NCBI RefSeq assembly: GCF_015356755.1 | Contig: NZ_JADFCO010000066.1 | Span: 248,001 to 312,000 of the forward strand | DNA from: Nonlabens antarcticus | Lineage (GTDB): Bacteria > Bacteroidota > Bacteroidia > Flavobacteriales > Flavobacteriaceae | DNA: 64,000 nucleotides | Direction of reading: 5' to 3' | Part shown: positions 8,379-16,989 of the stretch, in pieces | Numbering within the stretch: the stretch's first letter is position 1 | Layout of the letters: each line of letters opens with the position of its first letter | Notes under the pieces: generated by a model | Databases searched by the model: none | Told to the model about the DNA's origin: nothing | What the model saw: only the letters and a program-made list of their open reading frames with translations | Made by a program: the position numbers and the translations under genes

Positions 8379-9848
8379 ATGAAAACCCACAATGATATCC
8401 ATGACTATTTTGTAAAAATTGAATCCCAATATCCCGTGGACTCATGGAGCATTAATGGTGTTGATATATGGCCCTATTTGAGGATCAAACTTTACTATCA
8501 CTTAATTAATTTCATAGAACGAGAGTCACCAAATAAAGTTGTTAGTAGTTCTACCACAACTAGAAGAACTTTCAAACAAGTAATTGATCTAGCCAAAGAT
8601 TACCTGTATTACCGTAAGAAAATATCTGAAAAGAAAAGAATCAATACAATTTTTCTAAGTATTAAGATGCATAGAGTTAATTACCAGGGTAGGTCATTCA
8701 ACAGGTTTTTTGATAGTATGATCAAGGCTCATAATTTACAGGATCAGACCGCAACTATAGAGATGCAAGGAATAATAAAGAACTCGTTTAATTCAGAAAA
8801 TTTAATTGACGGTGCAAGATTGTTAAACGGCTACAAAGCATATAAAAAAATCCTTAGATATTTTGGTGTCCAAACAATAAATTCAGACTGTTTTTATCTT
8901 AATAATTATGAGGAGTTTTTAAATCAGCTTAGGTGCCAATCTTGGTTTTCACCAAATTTGAATTTTCATGTGAATCATATGATTGAATGGTCAAACAAAA
9001 TTATATCATATTCAGAATTATATTCCAAATTACTTAAAAGGCGATCAATAAAACGGATAATCGCTGTAAGTTATTATGGTTATGACGATATGGCGGCGGC
9101 TATTTTGGCATCTAACAACCTTAATGTTGAAACTATAGATTTTCAACATGGTCCACAAACTAATGTTCATATGGCTTATTCTAGTTGGAATAGGTTACCT
9201 GACAAAGGTTTCAACACAATGCCCAAAGTATATTGGAACTGGGATCAATTATCAAGTGATAATATTCAAAAATGGTGGGGTAGATCTGGTGGGACATTAG
9301 TTACAGGCCAGCCTTGGTTGGCATTCTTTAAGCAAAACATGATAAATATCAATAAATGTGATATTTTGTACACGTTACAAATTGTAAATAAAGGTAATAT
9401 GATTCAATTTTTTTCGAAAGAAATATTGAATTTTATGAGGATAGAGCCTTTTATCTGGACTTTGCGAATACATCCCAGAAACCTCTCGCAGCTTGGTGCC
9501 ATTGAAGATTTTTTAAAATTAAAATTAATTCCTAAATCAATATATAAAATTGAACTGCCTCAAAACTTTTCGTTGGTAGGCTCCCTCCAAAACTGTAGAA
9601 TCCATATTACAAATTATTCGGGAAGCGTTATAGAGGCATGCCTTTTAAATAGACGGACAGTAATTATCGATAAAACTGGAAGTCTTTTTTTTGAAAACTA
9701 TATTGATGGTGAATTAGTTCATTATGTTGATAAACATAATATTGAATTTAGGAAGGATATTCTGAAGATACTTGATCTAAATGATACAAATTTTTTCAAT
9801 GAGGGATTAAATATTTTTAACCCAATTATTAAAACTAGTAAGAAGTGA
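8379..9848 (+). CDS. Putative capsule biosynthesis protein, GT-B-like
   Basis: 489 residues without a firmly recognised family. The N-terminus (DIHDYFVKIESQYPVDSWSI) leads into WPYLRIKLYYHLINF. A central segment, TIDFQHGPQTNVHMAYSSWN, followed by YWNWDQ and LVTGQPW, resembles surface-carbohydrate proteins with a CDP-glycerol or sialyltransferase-like GT-B fold. The late ITNYSGSVIEACLLNRRTVI resembles the second-domain nucleotide site of such enzymes. It probably makes a sugar linkage in this cluster. Two ATGs are possible (8375 out of frame, 8379 in frame), and 8379 opens the frame. The stop overlaps the next gene as GTGA. Confidence 0.6.
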   Translation: MKTHNDIHDYFVKIESQYPVDSWSINGVDIWPYLRIKLYYHLINFIERESPNKVVSSSTTTRRTFKQVIDLAKDYLYYRKKISEKKRINTIFLSIKMHRVNYQGRSFNRFFDSMIKAHNLQDQTATIEMQGIIKNSFNSENLIDGARLLNGYKAYKKILRYFGVQTINSDCFYLNNYEEFLNQLRCQSWFSPNLNFHVNHMIEWSNKIISYSELYSKLLKRRSIKRIIAVSYYGYDDMAAAILASNNLNVETIDFQHGPQTNVHMAYSSWNRLPDKGFNTMPKVYWNWDQLSSDNIQKWWGRSGGTLVTGQPWLAFFKQNMININKCDILYTLQIVNKGNMIQFFSKEILNFMRIEPFIWTLRIHPRNLSQLGAIEDFLKLKLIPKSIYKIELPQNFSLVGSLQNCRIHITNYSGSVIEACLLNRRTVIIDKTGSLFFENYIDGELVHYVDKHNIEFRKDILKILDLNDTNFFNEGLNIFNPIIKTSKK

Positions 9849-10981
9849 AAATTTTATTTGTTTCAATGAATAATATTCACTTCCGGCGCTGGTCTGACCA
9901 GTTGCGGGATAGTGGTCATGAGGTGTTTTGGTTTGATATCTTGGATCAAGGCTATGCACCGTCTATGGACTGGATGAATCAGATAACGGGATGGAAGAAG
10001 GGCTTTTTGAAACGAAAAGGCAGGTCGTTTTTAAAGCGATTCTTTCCAATTCTTTACAGAAGTCTGGAAACAAGATTTGATATCCCTGTTGATGTCGCTT
10101 TTGCGAAAGCCTTACAAGATACTCAACCTGATTTAGTTCATAGTTTTGCGCTACAAATAGGTTGCCTACCTATATATCCTATTTTAAAGGAATACCCTGA
10201 AGTAAACTGGTTGTACAGTTCCTGGGGAACAGATCTTTTCAAACCTCAATTAATAGGTGTATCTAACCAGAAACTGAGATTAATTCTTGAGAGAGTAGAT
10301 TATTTACTAGTTGATAATTACCGGGATTTTCGGATTGCAAACGATATGGAATTTAGAAATAAGTTTTTAGGTGTGTTCCCTGGAAATGGAGGTACGGACT
10401 TTAGTGACACTATAATTGAGTCAAAAAATAAAGTTGGTATCTTAATTAAAGCAAATCAAGATGTAGTTGGTCGTGGAGACTTAATAGCTCAGTCAATCTT
10501 TAACTTAAAAGAGCAGTTAACTGATATCCCAATCTATTTTGTAGGAGCTTCAAATCTCAAACTGTATGATCAACTAGGACAATGGCCTATGGTATCGATA
10601 TTTAAAAGATCAGAATTATTAGATCAGCCTGAATTAAAAGAGATATATTCTAAATGCTTTCTTTATGTTGCAATAAGCTTGTCTGACGGTACGCCAAATA
10701 TGTTAATTGAAGCGTTAGGTAATGGGCTTTACGCTATTCAATCAAATCCAGGAGATGCGCTTAATGAATTAATTGTAGAAGATATCTCGGGAAATTTATT
10801 GCCTACTAACGTATGTCAAGGGAGATTGGAAGAAGTTATTATTAATGCAATTCAAAAAAAATATGAAATAATAGATGAAATACACGAAGAATCAAAAAGA
10901 ATTCAAGAAAAGTATGATACATCAAATTGGACTCTTTTAATCCATAATCTTTACAATGATATTGAAAAGGGTAATACATAA
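9845..10981 (+). CDS. GT4 family glycosyltransferase
   Basis: 378 residues starting at GTG 9845, overlapped with the preceding stop (GTGA). MKILFVSMNNIHFRRWSDQL begins a GT-B N-domain, DLVHSFALQIGCLPIY and NWLYSSWGTDLF follow, and the C-domain has VGASNLKLYDQLG and LSDGTPNMLIEALGNGLYAIQSN (the GT4 E-x7-E-type donor site). It would act at the cytoplasmic membrane face. An imperfect copy of the palindrome encodes VAFAKAL at about residue 85. Confidence 0.82.
   Translation: MKILFVSMNNIHFRRWSDQLRDSGHEVFWFDILDQGYAPSMDWMNQITGWKKGFLKRKGRSFLKRFFPILYRSLETRFDIPVDVAFAKALQDTQPDLVHSFALQIGCLPIYPILKEYPEVNWLYSSWGTDLFKPQLIGVSNQKLRLILERVDYLLVDNYRDFRIANDMEFRNKFLGVFPGNGGTDFSDTIIESKNKVGILIKANQDVVGRGDLIAQSIFNLKEQLTDIPIYFVGASNLKLYDQLGQWPMVSIFKRSELLDQPELKEIYSKCFLYVAISLSDGTPNMLIEALGNGLYAIQSNPGDALNELIVEDISGNLLPTNVCQGRLEEVIINAIQKKYEIIDEIHEESKRIQEKYDTSNWTLLIHNLYNDIEKGNT
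10096..10110. repeat. Imperfect palindrome copy
   Basis: CGCTTTTGCGAAAGC differs from the consensus by one base. It is read as AFAKA inside the GT4 gene. Confidence 0.6.
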
Positions 10982-11573
10982 GTTAGGAAAGTTATTCAAT
11001 ATTCTTCCAGCAAATCAACGTGCTGAAAAAAGAAGAATAGCAAAACTTAGAATCAACAAATCATCAGACATAGAACGCTGGGTTAAAAATGAGGAGCTGC
11101 AAACGGAATGGAACTCTCGTACAATTTTGCTCGCAGATTATGTTGCTAAAGGCGCTAATGTGATTGAGTTCGGTGCTGCTAACGGTGCGCTAAAATTAAT
11201 TTTAGATAATAAAGCTACATATCAAGGCGTCGATATAGTAGCTAGAGATATAGAATTTTTAGTCTGTGACCTTAATTGGCAACCTATCAATATTGAATTG
11301 TCAGAGTACGATACGGTAATCCTGAGCGGTGTTTTTGAATATGTTTACGATATTTCATATGTTCTAAATTATTTTTTTGATCAAAATATTAAACATGTAT
11401 TTTTTTCTTATGCCTGTTCAGATATAAGTAGGGAAGATCGATTGCTGAATGGTTGGTTGAGCGACTTTAAACAGGTTGAAGTTGTAAGTATAATTACTGA
11501 TTCTGGATTTGAAATTGAAGAAACTATAGATTGGAAAGATCAGAAGTTATTCATTTGTCATCGCGTTAAATAA
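10956..11573 (+). CDS. Class I SAM-dependent methyltransferase-like protein
   Basis: 205 residues. ANVIEFGAANGALKLIL is a motif I (E/D-x-G-x-x-x-G) SAM-binding loop, GVDIVARD ends the second strand, and YDTVILSGVFEYVYD is the motif IV region. It resembles methionine-biosynthesis-MetW-like and sugar methyltransferases, so it may methylate the polysaccharide or its precursor. The start ATG 10956 lies 26 nt inside the preceding gene. The gene is A+T-rich. The substrate is unknown. Confidence 0.65.
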   Translation: MILKRVIHKLGKLFNILPANQRAEKRRIAKLRINKSSDIERWVKNEELQTEWNSRTILLADYVAKGANVIEFGAANGALKLILDNKATYQGVDIVARDIEFLVCDLNWQPINIELSEYDTVILSGVFEYVYDISYVLNYFFDQNIKHVFFSYACSDISREDRLLNGWLSDFKQVEVVSIITDSGFEIEETIDWKDQKLFICHRVK

Positions 11574-11617
11574 ACAAGCACGTAACTTTCCCTAAATTTG
11601 CTTGCAACCCAACCATT

Positions 11618-12787
11618 ATGAAATCCATAGGATTTATCCCATTACGCAAAGGCTCCAAAGGCATACCCGGCAAGAACAAAAAGAAATTGCTGGGCAGACC
11701 TCTTTTTTGTTGGGTGCTGGGGGAAGCGATTGCTTCAAATCTGGATGAAATATTTATTTATACAGATGATGATGAAATTATCGCTTTTATACACCAGGAA
11801 TACCACTGGACAGATAAGGTAACTGCCCTAAAACGCAGTGCAACAAGTGCGAGTGATGACGCCAGTACAGAATTTGCCGTGCTGGAATTTCTAGATAACA
11901 AAAAGCTGGAATTTGACCATTTTTGCCTATTGCAAGCCACCTCACCATTCACGAGAGCGCAAGATATCAATCAGTGTTTGGAAGCTGTTTTTACAGGTAA
12001 AAACTATGATGCTGCGCTAACCGTGGTGAATACCCACAGATTCAGCTGGCTTGCCGATGGTAATCCTAAAAATTACGATATCTTCAAAAGGCCTCGACGT
12101 CAGGATTTTGAAGGCTTATTGATAGAGAACGGCGCCTGTTATGTCACTACCCATTCCGCTTTACGCGAAAGCAAAAACCGAATCAGTGGCAACATCGCCA
12201 CGGTCACTATGCCCGAGGAAAGCCTTACCGAAATCGACTCGCTTACCGATTGGAAGATTGTGGAAGAACTACTGGCTGCAAGACTCAAGTCTCAGAAACA
12301 AACAGCTAAAATCACCCATTTGATTCTAGACGTGGATGGCGTGTTTACGGATGGTTGTATTTATTATGGGACAGATGGCGAACTCATGAAAAAGTTTGAC
12401 ATGCGCGACGGTATGGGATTGGAAATCCTACGACAAAACGGCGTTGAAGTCATGGTCATGACCAGCGAGGATTCCCCCATCGTTGCTAGCCGAATGAAAA
12501 AATTAAAGATCGATAAGGTCTACATGGGCGTTAAGGATAAATACAGCCTATTATCTAGAATTGTAACAAATCAACAACTTTCCTTTTCACAACTGGCCTA
12601 CATAGGCGATGATGTCAATGATCTGGCTAATATTTGCGCCGCAGGTTGGTCGTTCACGCCAGCCAATGCCACCATGATCGTAAAAAATCATGCAGATATC
12701 ATCCTCAACCACAATAGTGCAGACGGTGCCATACGGGAAGCCTGCGAATTTATAATGAAGTACAACAACCGCTATGAAAAATTATAA
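11618..12787 (+). CDS. neuA: Bifunctional acylneuraminate cytidylyltransferase / HAD phosphatase
   Basis: Two enzymes in one 389-residue chain. Residues 1-225 are a CMP-sialic acid synthetase: FIPLRKGSKGIPGKNKKKL is the CTP-binding loop, LLQATSPFT follows, and DWKIVEEL closes the domain. Residues 233-389 are a KdsC-like HAD phosphatase with the DVDGVFTDG nucleophile motif, MTSED, and IGDDVNDL. The likely roles are removal of phosphate from sialic acid 9-phosphate (or a related nonulosonate) and activation to the CMP-sugar. The stop overlaps neuB by 14 nt. A degenerate palindrome copy lies near residue 181. Confidence 0.9.
   Translation: MKSIGFIPLRKGSKGIPGKNKKKLLGRPLFCWVLGEAIASNLDEIFIYTDDDEIIAFIHQEYHWTDKVTALKRSATSASDDASTEFAVLEFLDNKKLEFDHFCLLQATSPFTRAQDINQCLEAVFTGKNYDAALTVVNTHRFSWLADGNPKNYDIFKRPRRQDFEGLLIENGACYVTTHSALRESKNRISGNIATVTMPEESLTEIDSLTDWKIVEELLAARLKSQKQTAKITHLILDVDGVFTDGCIYYGTDGELMKKFDMRDGMGLEILRQNGVEVMVMTSEDSPIVASRMKKLKIDKVYMGVKDKYSLLSRIVTNQQLSFSQLAYIGDDVNDLANICAAGWSFTPANATMIVKNHADIILNHNSADGAIREACEFIMKYNNRYEKL
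12156..12172. repeat. Degenerate palindrome copy in neuA
   Basis: CCGCTTTACGCGAAAGC has the arms of the repeat with one extra base at the centre. It is read as ALRES. It could be chance or a worn copy. Confidence 0.4.
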
Positions 12788-13649
12788 ACCACCCTACACC
12801 ATCGCAGAAATAGGCGGCAACCATAAAGGCGATATGGAAATTGCCAAAGAAATGGTCCAGATGGCAGCCGTTTTCTGTAAAGTCGATGCTGTTAAGTTTC
12901 AAAAGCGTCACAACATAGAATTGTTGACCAAGGAGCAATATGAAGCACCGCACCCCAATCCCATCAATTCCTACGGTGATACCTATGGAGCACACCGGGA
13001 ATTTTTAGAATTTGATGTCCACCAACATGCAGAACTCAAAGCCTACTGTGAGGAACTGGGAATCACCTATGCCACCAGCGTTTGGGACTTGACGAGTGCG
13101 CAGGAAATAGCAGGATTAAATCCTGAATTTATTAAGATTCCCAGCGCCTGCAACAACCATTACGAGATGTTGGAATGGTTGTGCGAGAACTACACGGGCG
13201 AGATCCACTGTTCCACAGGAATGACTACCAAAGACGAAATAGGAAAGCTGGTTGGGGTTTTTATGAAACATAAACGTGCTCAGGATCTTGTATTATATAA
13301 TTGTACATCAGGCTATCCGGTGCCTTTTGGTGATTTATGTTTGCTGGATATCCAGACCTTGATCGAGACTTACGGCGATCATGTGAAACACATTGGTTTT
13401 TCTGGGCATCATCTGGGTATAGCCGTCGATATCGCCGCATACACGCTGGGAGCTAACATTGTGGAGCGTCATTATACGCTGGACAGAACCTGGAAGGGAA
13501 CCGATCATAGCGCATCGCTGGAACCAGCGGGAATGAGAAAATTGGCCCGAGATTTACACGCAGTACATCAAGCATTAACCCATAAATCCACAGATATTTT
13601 ACCTATCGAACAAGTGCAACGCGATAAATTGAAATATCGGCCAAGTTAG
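12774..13649 (+). CDS. neuB: N-acetylneuraminate synthase family protein, no SAF domain
   Basis: The enzyme would condense phosphoenolpyruvate with ManNAc (or its 6-phosphate) to a nonulosonic acid in the cytoplasm. The TIM barrel is complete: YTIAEIGGNHKGDMEIAKEM, DAVKFQKR, FIKIPSACNNHYEML, IHCSTGMTTKDEI, YNCTSGYPVPFGDLCLL, IGFSGHHLG and VERHYTLDRTWKGTDHSASL. The protein ends at 291 residues (KLKYRPS). Typical NeuB proteins have about 340-350, with an antifreeze-like SAF domain after this point that lids the partner active site. The product could be Neu5Ac or another nonulosonate. It overlaps neuA. Confidence 0.88.
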   Translation: MKNYKPPYTIAEIGGNHKGDMEIAKEMVQMAAVFCKVDAVKFQKRHNIELLTKEQYEAPHPNPINSYGDTYGAHREFLEFDVHQHAELKAYCEELGITYATSVWDLTSAQEIAGLNPEFIKIPSACNNHYEMLEWLCENYTGEIHCSTGMTTKDEIGKLVGVFMKHKRAQDLVLYNCTSGYPVPFGDLCLLDIQTLIETYGDHVKHIGFSGHHLGIAVDIAAYTLGANIVERHYTLDRTWKGTDHSASLEPAGMRKLARDLHAVHQALTHKSTDILPIEQVQRDKLKYRPS

Positions 13650-13710
13650 GAGTTCAGAATTTTTAGACCTTGGCAAAAACAATGAGATAGCAAAACTTAA
13701 GCTGAACTCG

Positions 13711-13763
13711 TTTCAATCCTATAAATTTGCTCCCTCTCCGCCGGAGAGGGTTGGGGTGAGGCC
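13711..13763. repeat. Intergenic hairpin-type repeat, copy 1
   Basis: TCAATCCTATAAATTTGC leads into CCCTCTCCGCCGGAGAGGG, a near-perfect hairpin, then TTGGGGTGAGG. It resembles the dispersed intergenic repeats common in Bacteroidetes. The gap between neuB and the next gene (13650-14136) holds three copies and no credible gene. Confidence 0.75.
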
Positions 13764-13879
13764 ACCATGCAAGAATCAAAACTTAATTTGACACTCCAAG
13801 AAAGTTGGAATCTTTGATTTTTTTTAACCAGAACTTAAATTAAAAACATCAAACAAGCAGAAATTGGAAAACCCCATTT

Positions 13880-13930
13880 CAAATCCTATAAATTCGCTCC
13901 CTCTCCGTCGGAAATGGCTGGGGTGAAGAA
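13880..13930. repeat. Intergenic hairpin-type repeat, copy 2 (degenerate)
   Basis: TCAAATCCTATAAATTCGC then CCCTCTCCGTCGG and GGCTGGGGTGAAG. The 5' flank matches copy 1, but the right arm of the hairpin has decayed. Confidence 0.65.
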
Positions 13931-13993
13931 ACCCAGCTAGAATTCAAAAGCTATATTAATTGCTAAAAAGATGAAACAAGGAGTTAGGTATAA

Positions 13994-14029
13994 AGCTCCT
14001 TCCCTTGAGGGAAGGCCGGGTTGGGTGTA
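13994..14029. repeat. Intergenic hairpin-type repeat, copy 3 (variant)
   Basis: GCTCCTTCCCTTGAGGGAAG followed by GCCGGGTTGGGTGT. This is a related hairpin (TTCCCTTGAGGGAA) with the same GGTTGGG tail. Confidence 0.6.
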
Positions 14030-14136
14030 ACCGGAATATTGAATAATACGCTTTCCCTTATTTTTGCATTCAGAAACTCGGAGCTTTGATTTTCTTACAA
14101 TGACTTCGATAGAATAAATTAACTAACCAACATAAA

Positions 14137-15555
14137 TTGGACAACACCGATTCAAATCCTAAAATATTTATCCTTTTCCCTGACGGCGTGGGCCTGCGCA
14201 ATTTTGCGTTCACTAATTTTAAGGAAATAGGGGAGCAGCAAGGCTTTGACATCACCTATTGGAACAATACCATCTTCCCTTTGCAAGAAGAGCTGGGATA
14301 TCCGGAATTAAAGATCAGCAGTACCAAAATTCACCCTAAAACCACCATGCTCAGTCATGCAAGAAAAAGGGTAGAACTAGCGCTTTCGCGAAAGCGGACT
14401 AACGACAAAGTTTACAGCACCTATCGATTTCCGTTGCAATGGACGGGCATTAAGAAAGCCGTAAAAAGCGGTTTTGTCAAATACCATGAAGTATTTCGTG
14501 CCACACCACAAGGTTGGCAACGACTGATGGATCAAATGGCAACGGCCGAGCGATCCACAACACGGTTTAAAGAACTCAAAAAGCAGTTGGAAGTTCACAG
14601 GCCAGATCTGGTTTTTTGTACGACCCAGCGCGCAACCCAAGCCATCGCGCCCATACTGGCAGCACAGGATTTAAGCATTAAAACTGCTTGCTGGATCTAC
14701 AGTTGGGACAATTTACCCAAGGGAATGACCACCATAGAAACAGATTATTATTTTGTCTGGTCAAACCTGATGAAGGAGCAGCTGCTGGAATATTACCCTA
14801 AAACCAATCCGGAACAGGTATTTGTGACTGGCACTCCACAATTTGAACCTCATTATGATAAGGGGCTTTTGCTTTCGCGAAAGCGATATTGTGAAGAACA
14901 CCACTTAAATCCAGAAACTCGATATATCTGTTTTTCTGGTGACGATGCCACCACCTCGCCCTTGGATCAATACTATCTGGAAGATACCGCAGTTGCAGTC
15001 AGGAAATTGAGGGAACAGGGCAGGGATGTGGCTATTATCTATAGAAAGGTACCTGTTGATTTTACGGGACGCTACGATGCTGTTTTGGAAGAATATAAAG
15101 ATGTCATCACGCCCATTGCTCCTTTATGGAAGCCTATGGGAGAGCAATGGAACCAGGTAATGCCGACCAGGGAAGATTTTGCGCTGCTTGTTAATACCTG
15201 CCATCATTGTGATCTGGTCGTGAACATTTGCTCCAGCATGGTGTTTGATTTTGCGATACACGGGAAACCCACGATCTATCCCAACTATGAACAGCCACAA
15301 TTGGAAAAAGGCATTCGCGACATAGGACAAAATTATAAGTACGTACATTTCCGCTCCATGCCAGATGTTGATAAAAGTGTTATTTGGGCCAGTAGCAAGA
15401 GTGAGATTTACGATGGTATCAAGGGAATTCTGGATGGCAATTTGAATCCAGTTCCAGTGACAAAAAAATGGTACGGGATCGTCAATAAACCAGAACAACC
15501 AGAGAAAGCGAGTGAGCGTATTTGGGAAGGGGTCGGGAAAATATTACATGCTTAG
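14137..15555 (+). CDS. Putative GT-B-like glycosyltransferase, TTG start
   Basis: 472 residues, family not firmly recognised. IFILFPDGVGLRNFAFTNF begins a Rossmann-like half, and DLVFCTTQRATQAIAPI, KTACWIYSWDNLPKGM, DYYFVWSNLMKEQLLEYYP and VFVTGTPQFEPHYD follow. The late VNICSSMVFDFAIHGKPTIYPNYEQP looks like the donor site of CDP-glycerol or UDP-sugar GT-B enzymes. TTG 14137 is the only usual start codon between the in-frame stop at 14110 and the fold. Two perfect palindromes lie in it, both read as LSRKR (residues 83-87 and 246-250). It directly abuts the MBOAT gene. Confidence 0.6.
   Translation: MDNTDSNPKIFILFPDGVGLRNFAFTNFKEIGEQQGFDITYWNNTIFPLQEELGYPELKISSTKIHPKTTMLSHARKRVELALSRKRTNDKVYSTYRFPLQWTGIKKAVKSGFVKYHEVFRATPQGWQRLMDQMATAERSTTRFKELKKQLEVHRPDLVFCTTQRATQAIAPILAAQDLSIKTACWIYSWDNLPKGMTTIETDYYFVWSNLMKEQLLEYYPKTNPEQVFVTGTPQFEPHYDKGLLLSRKRYCEEHHLNPETRYICFSGDDATTSPLDQYYLEDTAVAVRKLREQGRDVAIIYRKVPVDFTGRYDAVLEEYKDVITPIAPLWKPMGEQWNQVMPTREDFALLVNTCHHCDLVVNICSSMVFDFAIHGKPTIYPNYEQPQLEKGIRDIGQNYKYVHFRSMPDVDKSVIWASSKSEIYDGIKGILDGNLNPVPVTKKWYGIVNKPEQPEKASERIWEGVGKILHA
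14381..14396. repeat. Palindrome CGCTTTCGCGAAAGCG
   Basis: Perfect core with two flanking pairs, in the GT-B-like gene and read as LSRKR. Confidence 0.9.
14871..14884. repeat. Palindrome GCTTTCGCGAAAGC
   Basis: Second perfect copy in the same gene, 489 nt after the first and in the same reading frame (LSRKR). Confidence 0.9.
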
Positions 15556-16989
15556 ATGCTTTTCAATAGTATAGAATATCTGATTTTCCTACCAATAGTA
15601 TTTATTGCGTACTGGTTTTTCCTAAAAAAATCATTGCGTGGTCAGAACTTATTCCTGTTAATCGCAAGTTATATGTTCTATGGCTGGTGGGACTGGAGGT
15701 TTCTGGGATTGATTGCCTTTAGCACAATCGTCGATTTCTATGTCGCAAGATTTATTCAAAAATCTACAAAGCCGAGAACTAAAAAAAACCTACTCATCGT
15801 TTCCATAGTGGTCAATCTAGGTCTATTAGGATACTTCAAGTATTGTAATTTTTTCATTGAAGGATTTATCGACGCTTTTAACAGCTTAGGCATTGATTCA
15901 AATATTAGTTCTTTGAAAATCATACTTCCAGTAGGGATCTCATTCTACACATTTCAGACGTTAAGTTATACAATTGACGTGTACCGTGGGAAATTACCAG
16001 CATCTTCTAGTATTGTAAAATTTGCAACCTACGTGTCATTTTTTCCTCAACTAGTTGCAGGGCCTATTGAACGTGCGGTCAATTTATTACCTCAGTTTGA
16101 TAAAAAAAGGGAGTTCGATGCAGAAAGAGGTATTTCTGGTCTTAATCTCATACTTTGGGGCTTATTCCAGAAAGTAGTTATCGCTGATAGCTGTGCGCCT
16201 TATGTTAATAGCATATTTAATAACTATGAAGACATGAATAGTTTGAGCCTTATGATGGGCACATTATATTTTGCCTTTCAGATCTACGGTGATTTTGCCG
16301 GTTATTCTAATATAGCAATAGGAACAGCTCGTTTGTTGGGTTTTGATTTGATGCGTAATTTTAATTATCCTTATTTCTCTAGAGATATCGCAGAGTTCTG
16401 GCGGCGCTGGCATATTTCTCTTTCGACCTGGTTCAGAGATTATTTATATATTCCTTTAGGAGGATCTAGAGGTTCGAAATGGAATACCGTTCGTAACGTA
16501 GTTATAATTTTTATCGTGAGTGGATTATGGCATGGAGCCAATTGGACTTTTGTGTTTTGGGGAGCATTGCATGCGCTATTCTTTATTCCTATATTGCTAT
16601 TAAATAGAAACAGGAGTAATTTAGGCGCGGTTGCAGGTGAAAAACTACTGCCTAGCTTCAAGGAATTCAGCCAGATTATGGTTACTTTTTTGCTGGTTTG
16701 TACGGCTTGGATTTTCTTTAGGGCAGATACTGTTTTTATTGCTATTAGTTACCTCAAACAGCTGTTCACAAACGGTTCCTTTTCAGTTCAATATTTGAGC
16801 AATGAAAGATACGCCATTGAGATGCTTTTAATAATTGCAATCTTTGTAGCTTTTGAATGGTTCAACCGGCAAACTGAACATCCATTTAACGGTCGTTGGA
16901 AGTGGTTTAAAATTGTGAGTATTATATTTATGTTGCTGACTTTAGGAGTTTATTCTAATCATAACGATTTTATATATTTTCAATTTTAA
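15556..16989 (+). CDS. MBOAT family O-acyltransferase (AlgI-like)
   Basis: A polytopic membrane protein of 477 residues that would pass an acyl (usually acetyl) group across the membrane for O-acylation of the polysaccharide. MLFNSIEYLIFLPIVFIAYW and LFLLIASYMFYGWWDW are the AlgI/PatA N-terminus. FFPQLVAGPIER, FWRRWHISLSTWFRDYLYIP and FIVSGLWHGANWTFVFWG are the conserved membrane motifs. The last contains the presumed catalytic His at about residue 336. It starts at the base after the preceding stop and overlaps its partner gene as TAATG. Confidence 0.92.
   Translation: MLFNSIEYLIFLPIVFIAYWFFLKKSLRGQNLFLLIASYMFYGWWDWRFLGLIAFSTIVDFYVARFIQKSTKPRTKKNLLIVSIVVNLGLLGYFKYCNFFIEGFIDAFNSLGIDSNISSLKIILPVGISFYTFQTLSYTIDVYRGKLPASSSIVKFATYVSFFPQLVAGPIERAVNLLPQFDKKREFDAERGISGLNLILWGLFQKVVIADSCAPYVNSIFNNYEDMNSLSLMMGTLYFAFQIYGDFAGYSNIAIGTARLLGFDLMRNFNYPYFSRDIAEFWRRWHISLSTWFRDYLYIPLGGSRGSKWNTVRNVVIIFIVSGLWHGANWTFVFWGALHALFFIPILLLNRNRSNLGAVAGEKLLPSFKEFSQIMVTFLLVCTAWIFFRADTVFIAISYLKQLFTNGSFSVQYLSNERYAIEMLLIIAIFVAFEWFNRQTEHPFNGRWKWFKIVSIIFMLLTLGVYSNHNDFIYFQF

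Noticed and set aside
9845-10981. Perfect palindrome copy at 10096
   Set aside because: The centre has one mismatch (CTTTTGCGAAAG), so it was counted as a variant and kept out of the total of twelve.
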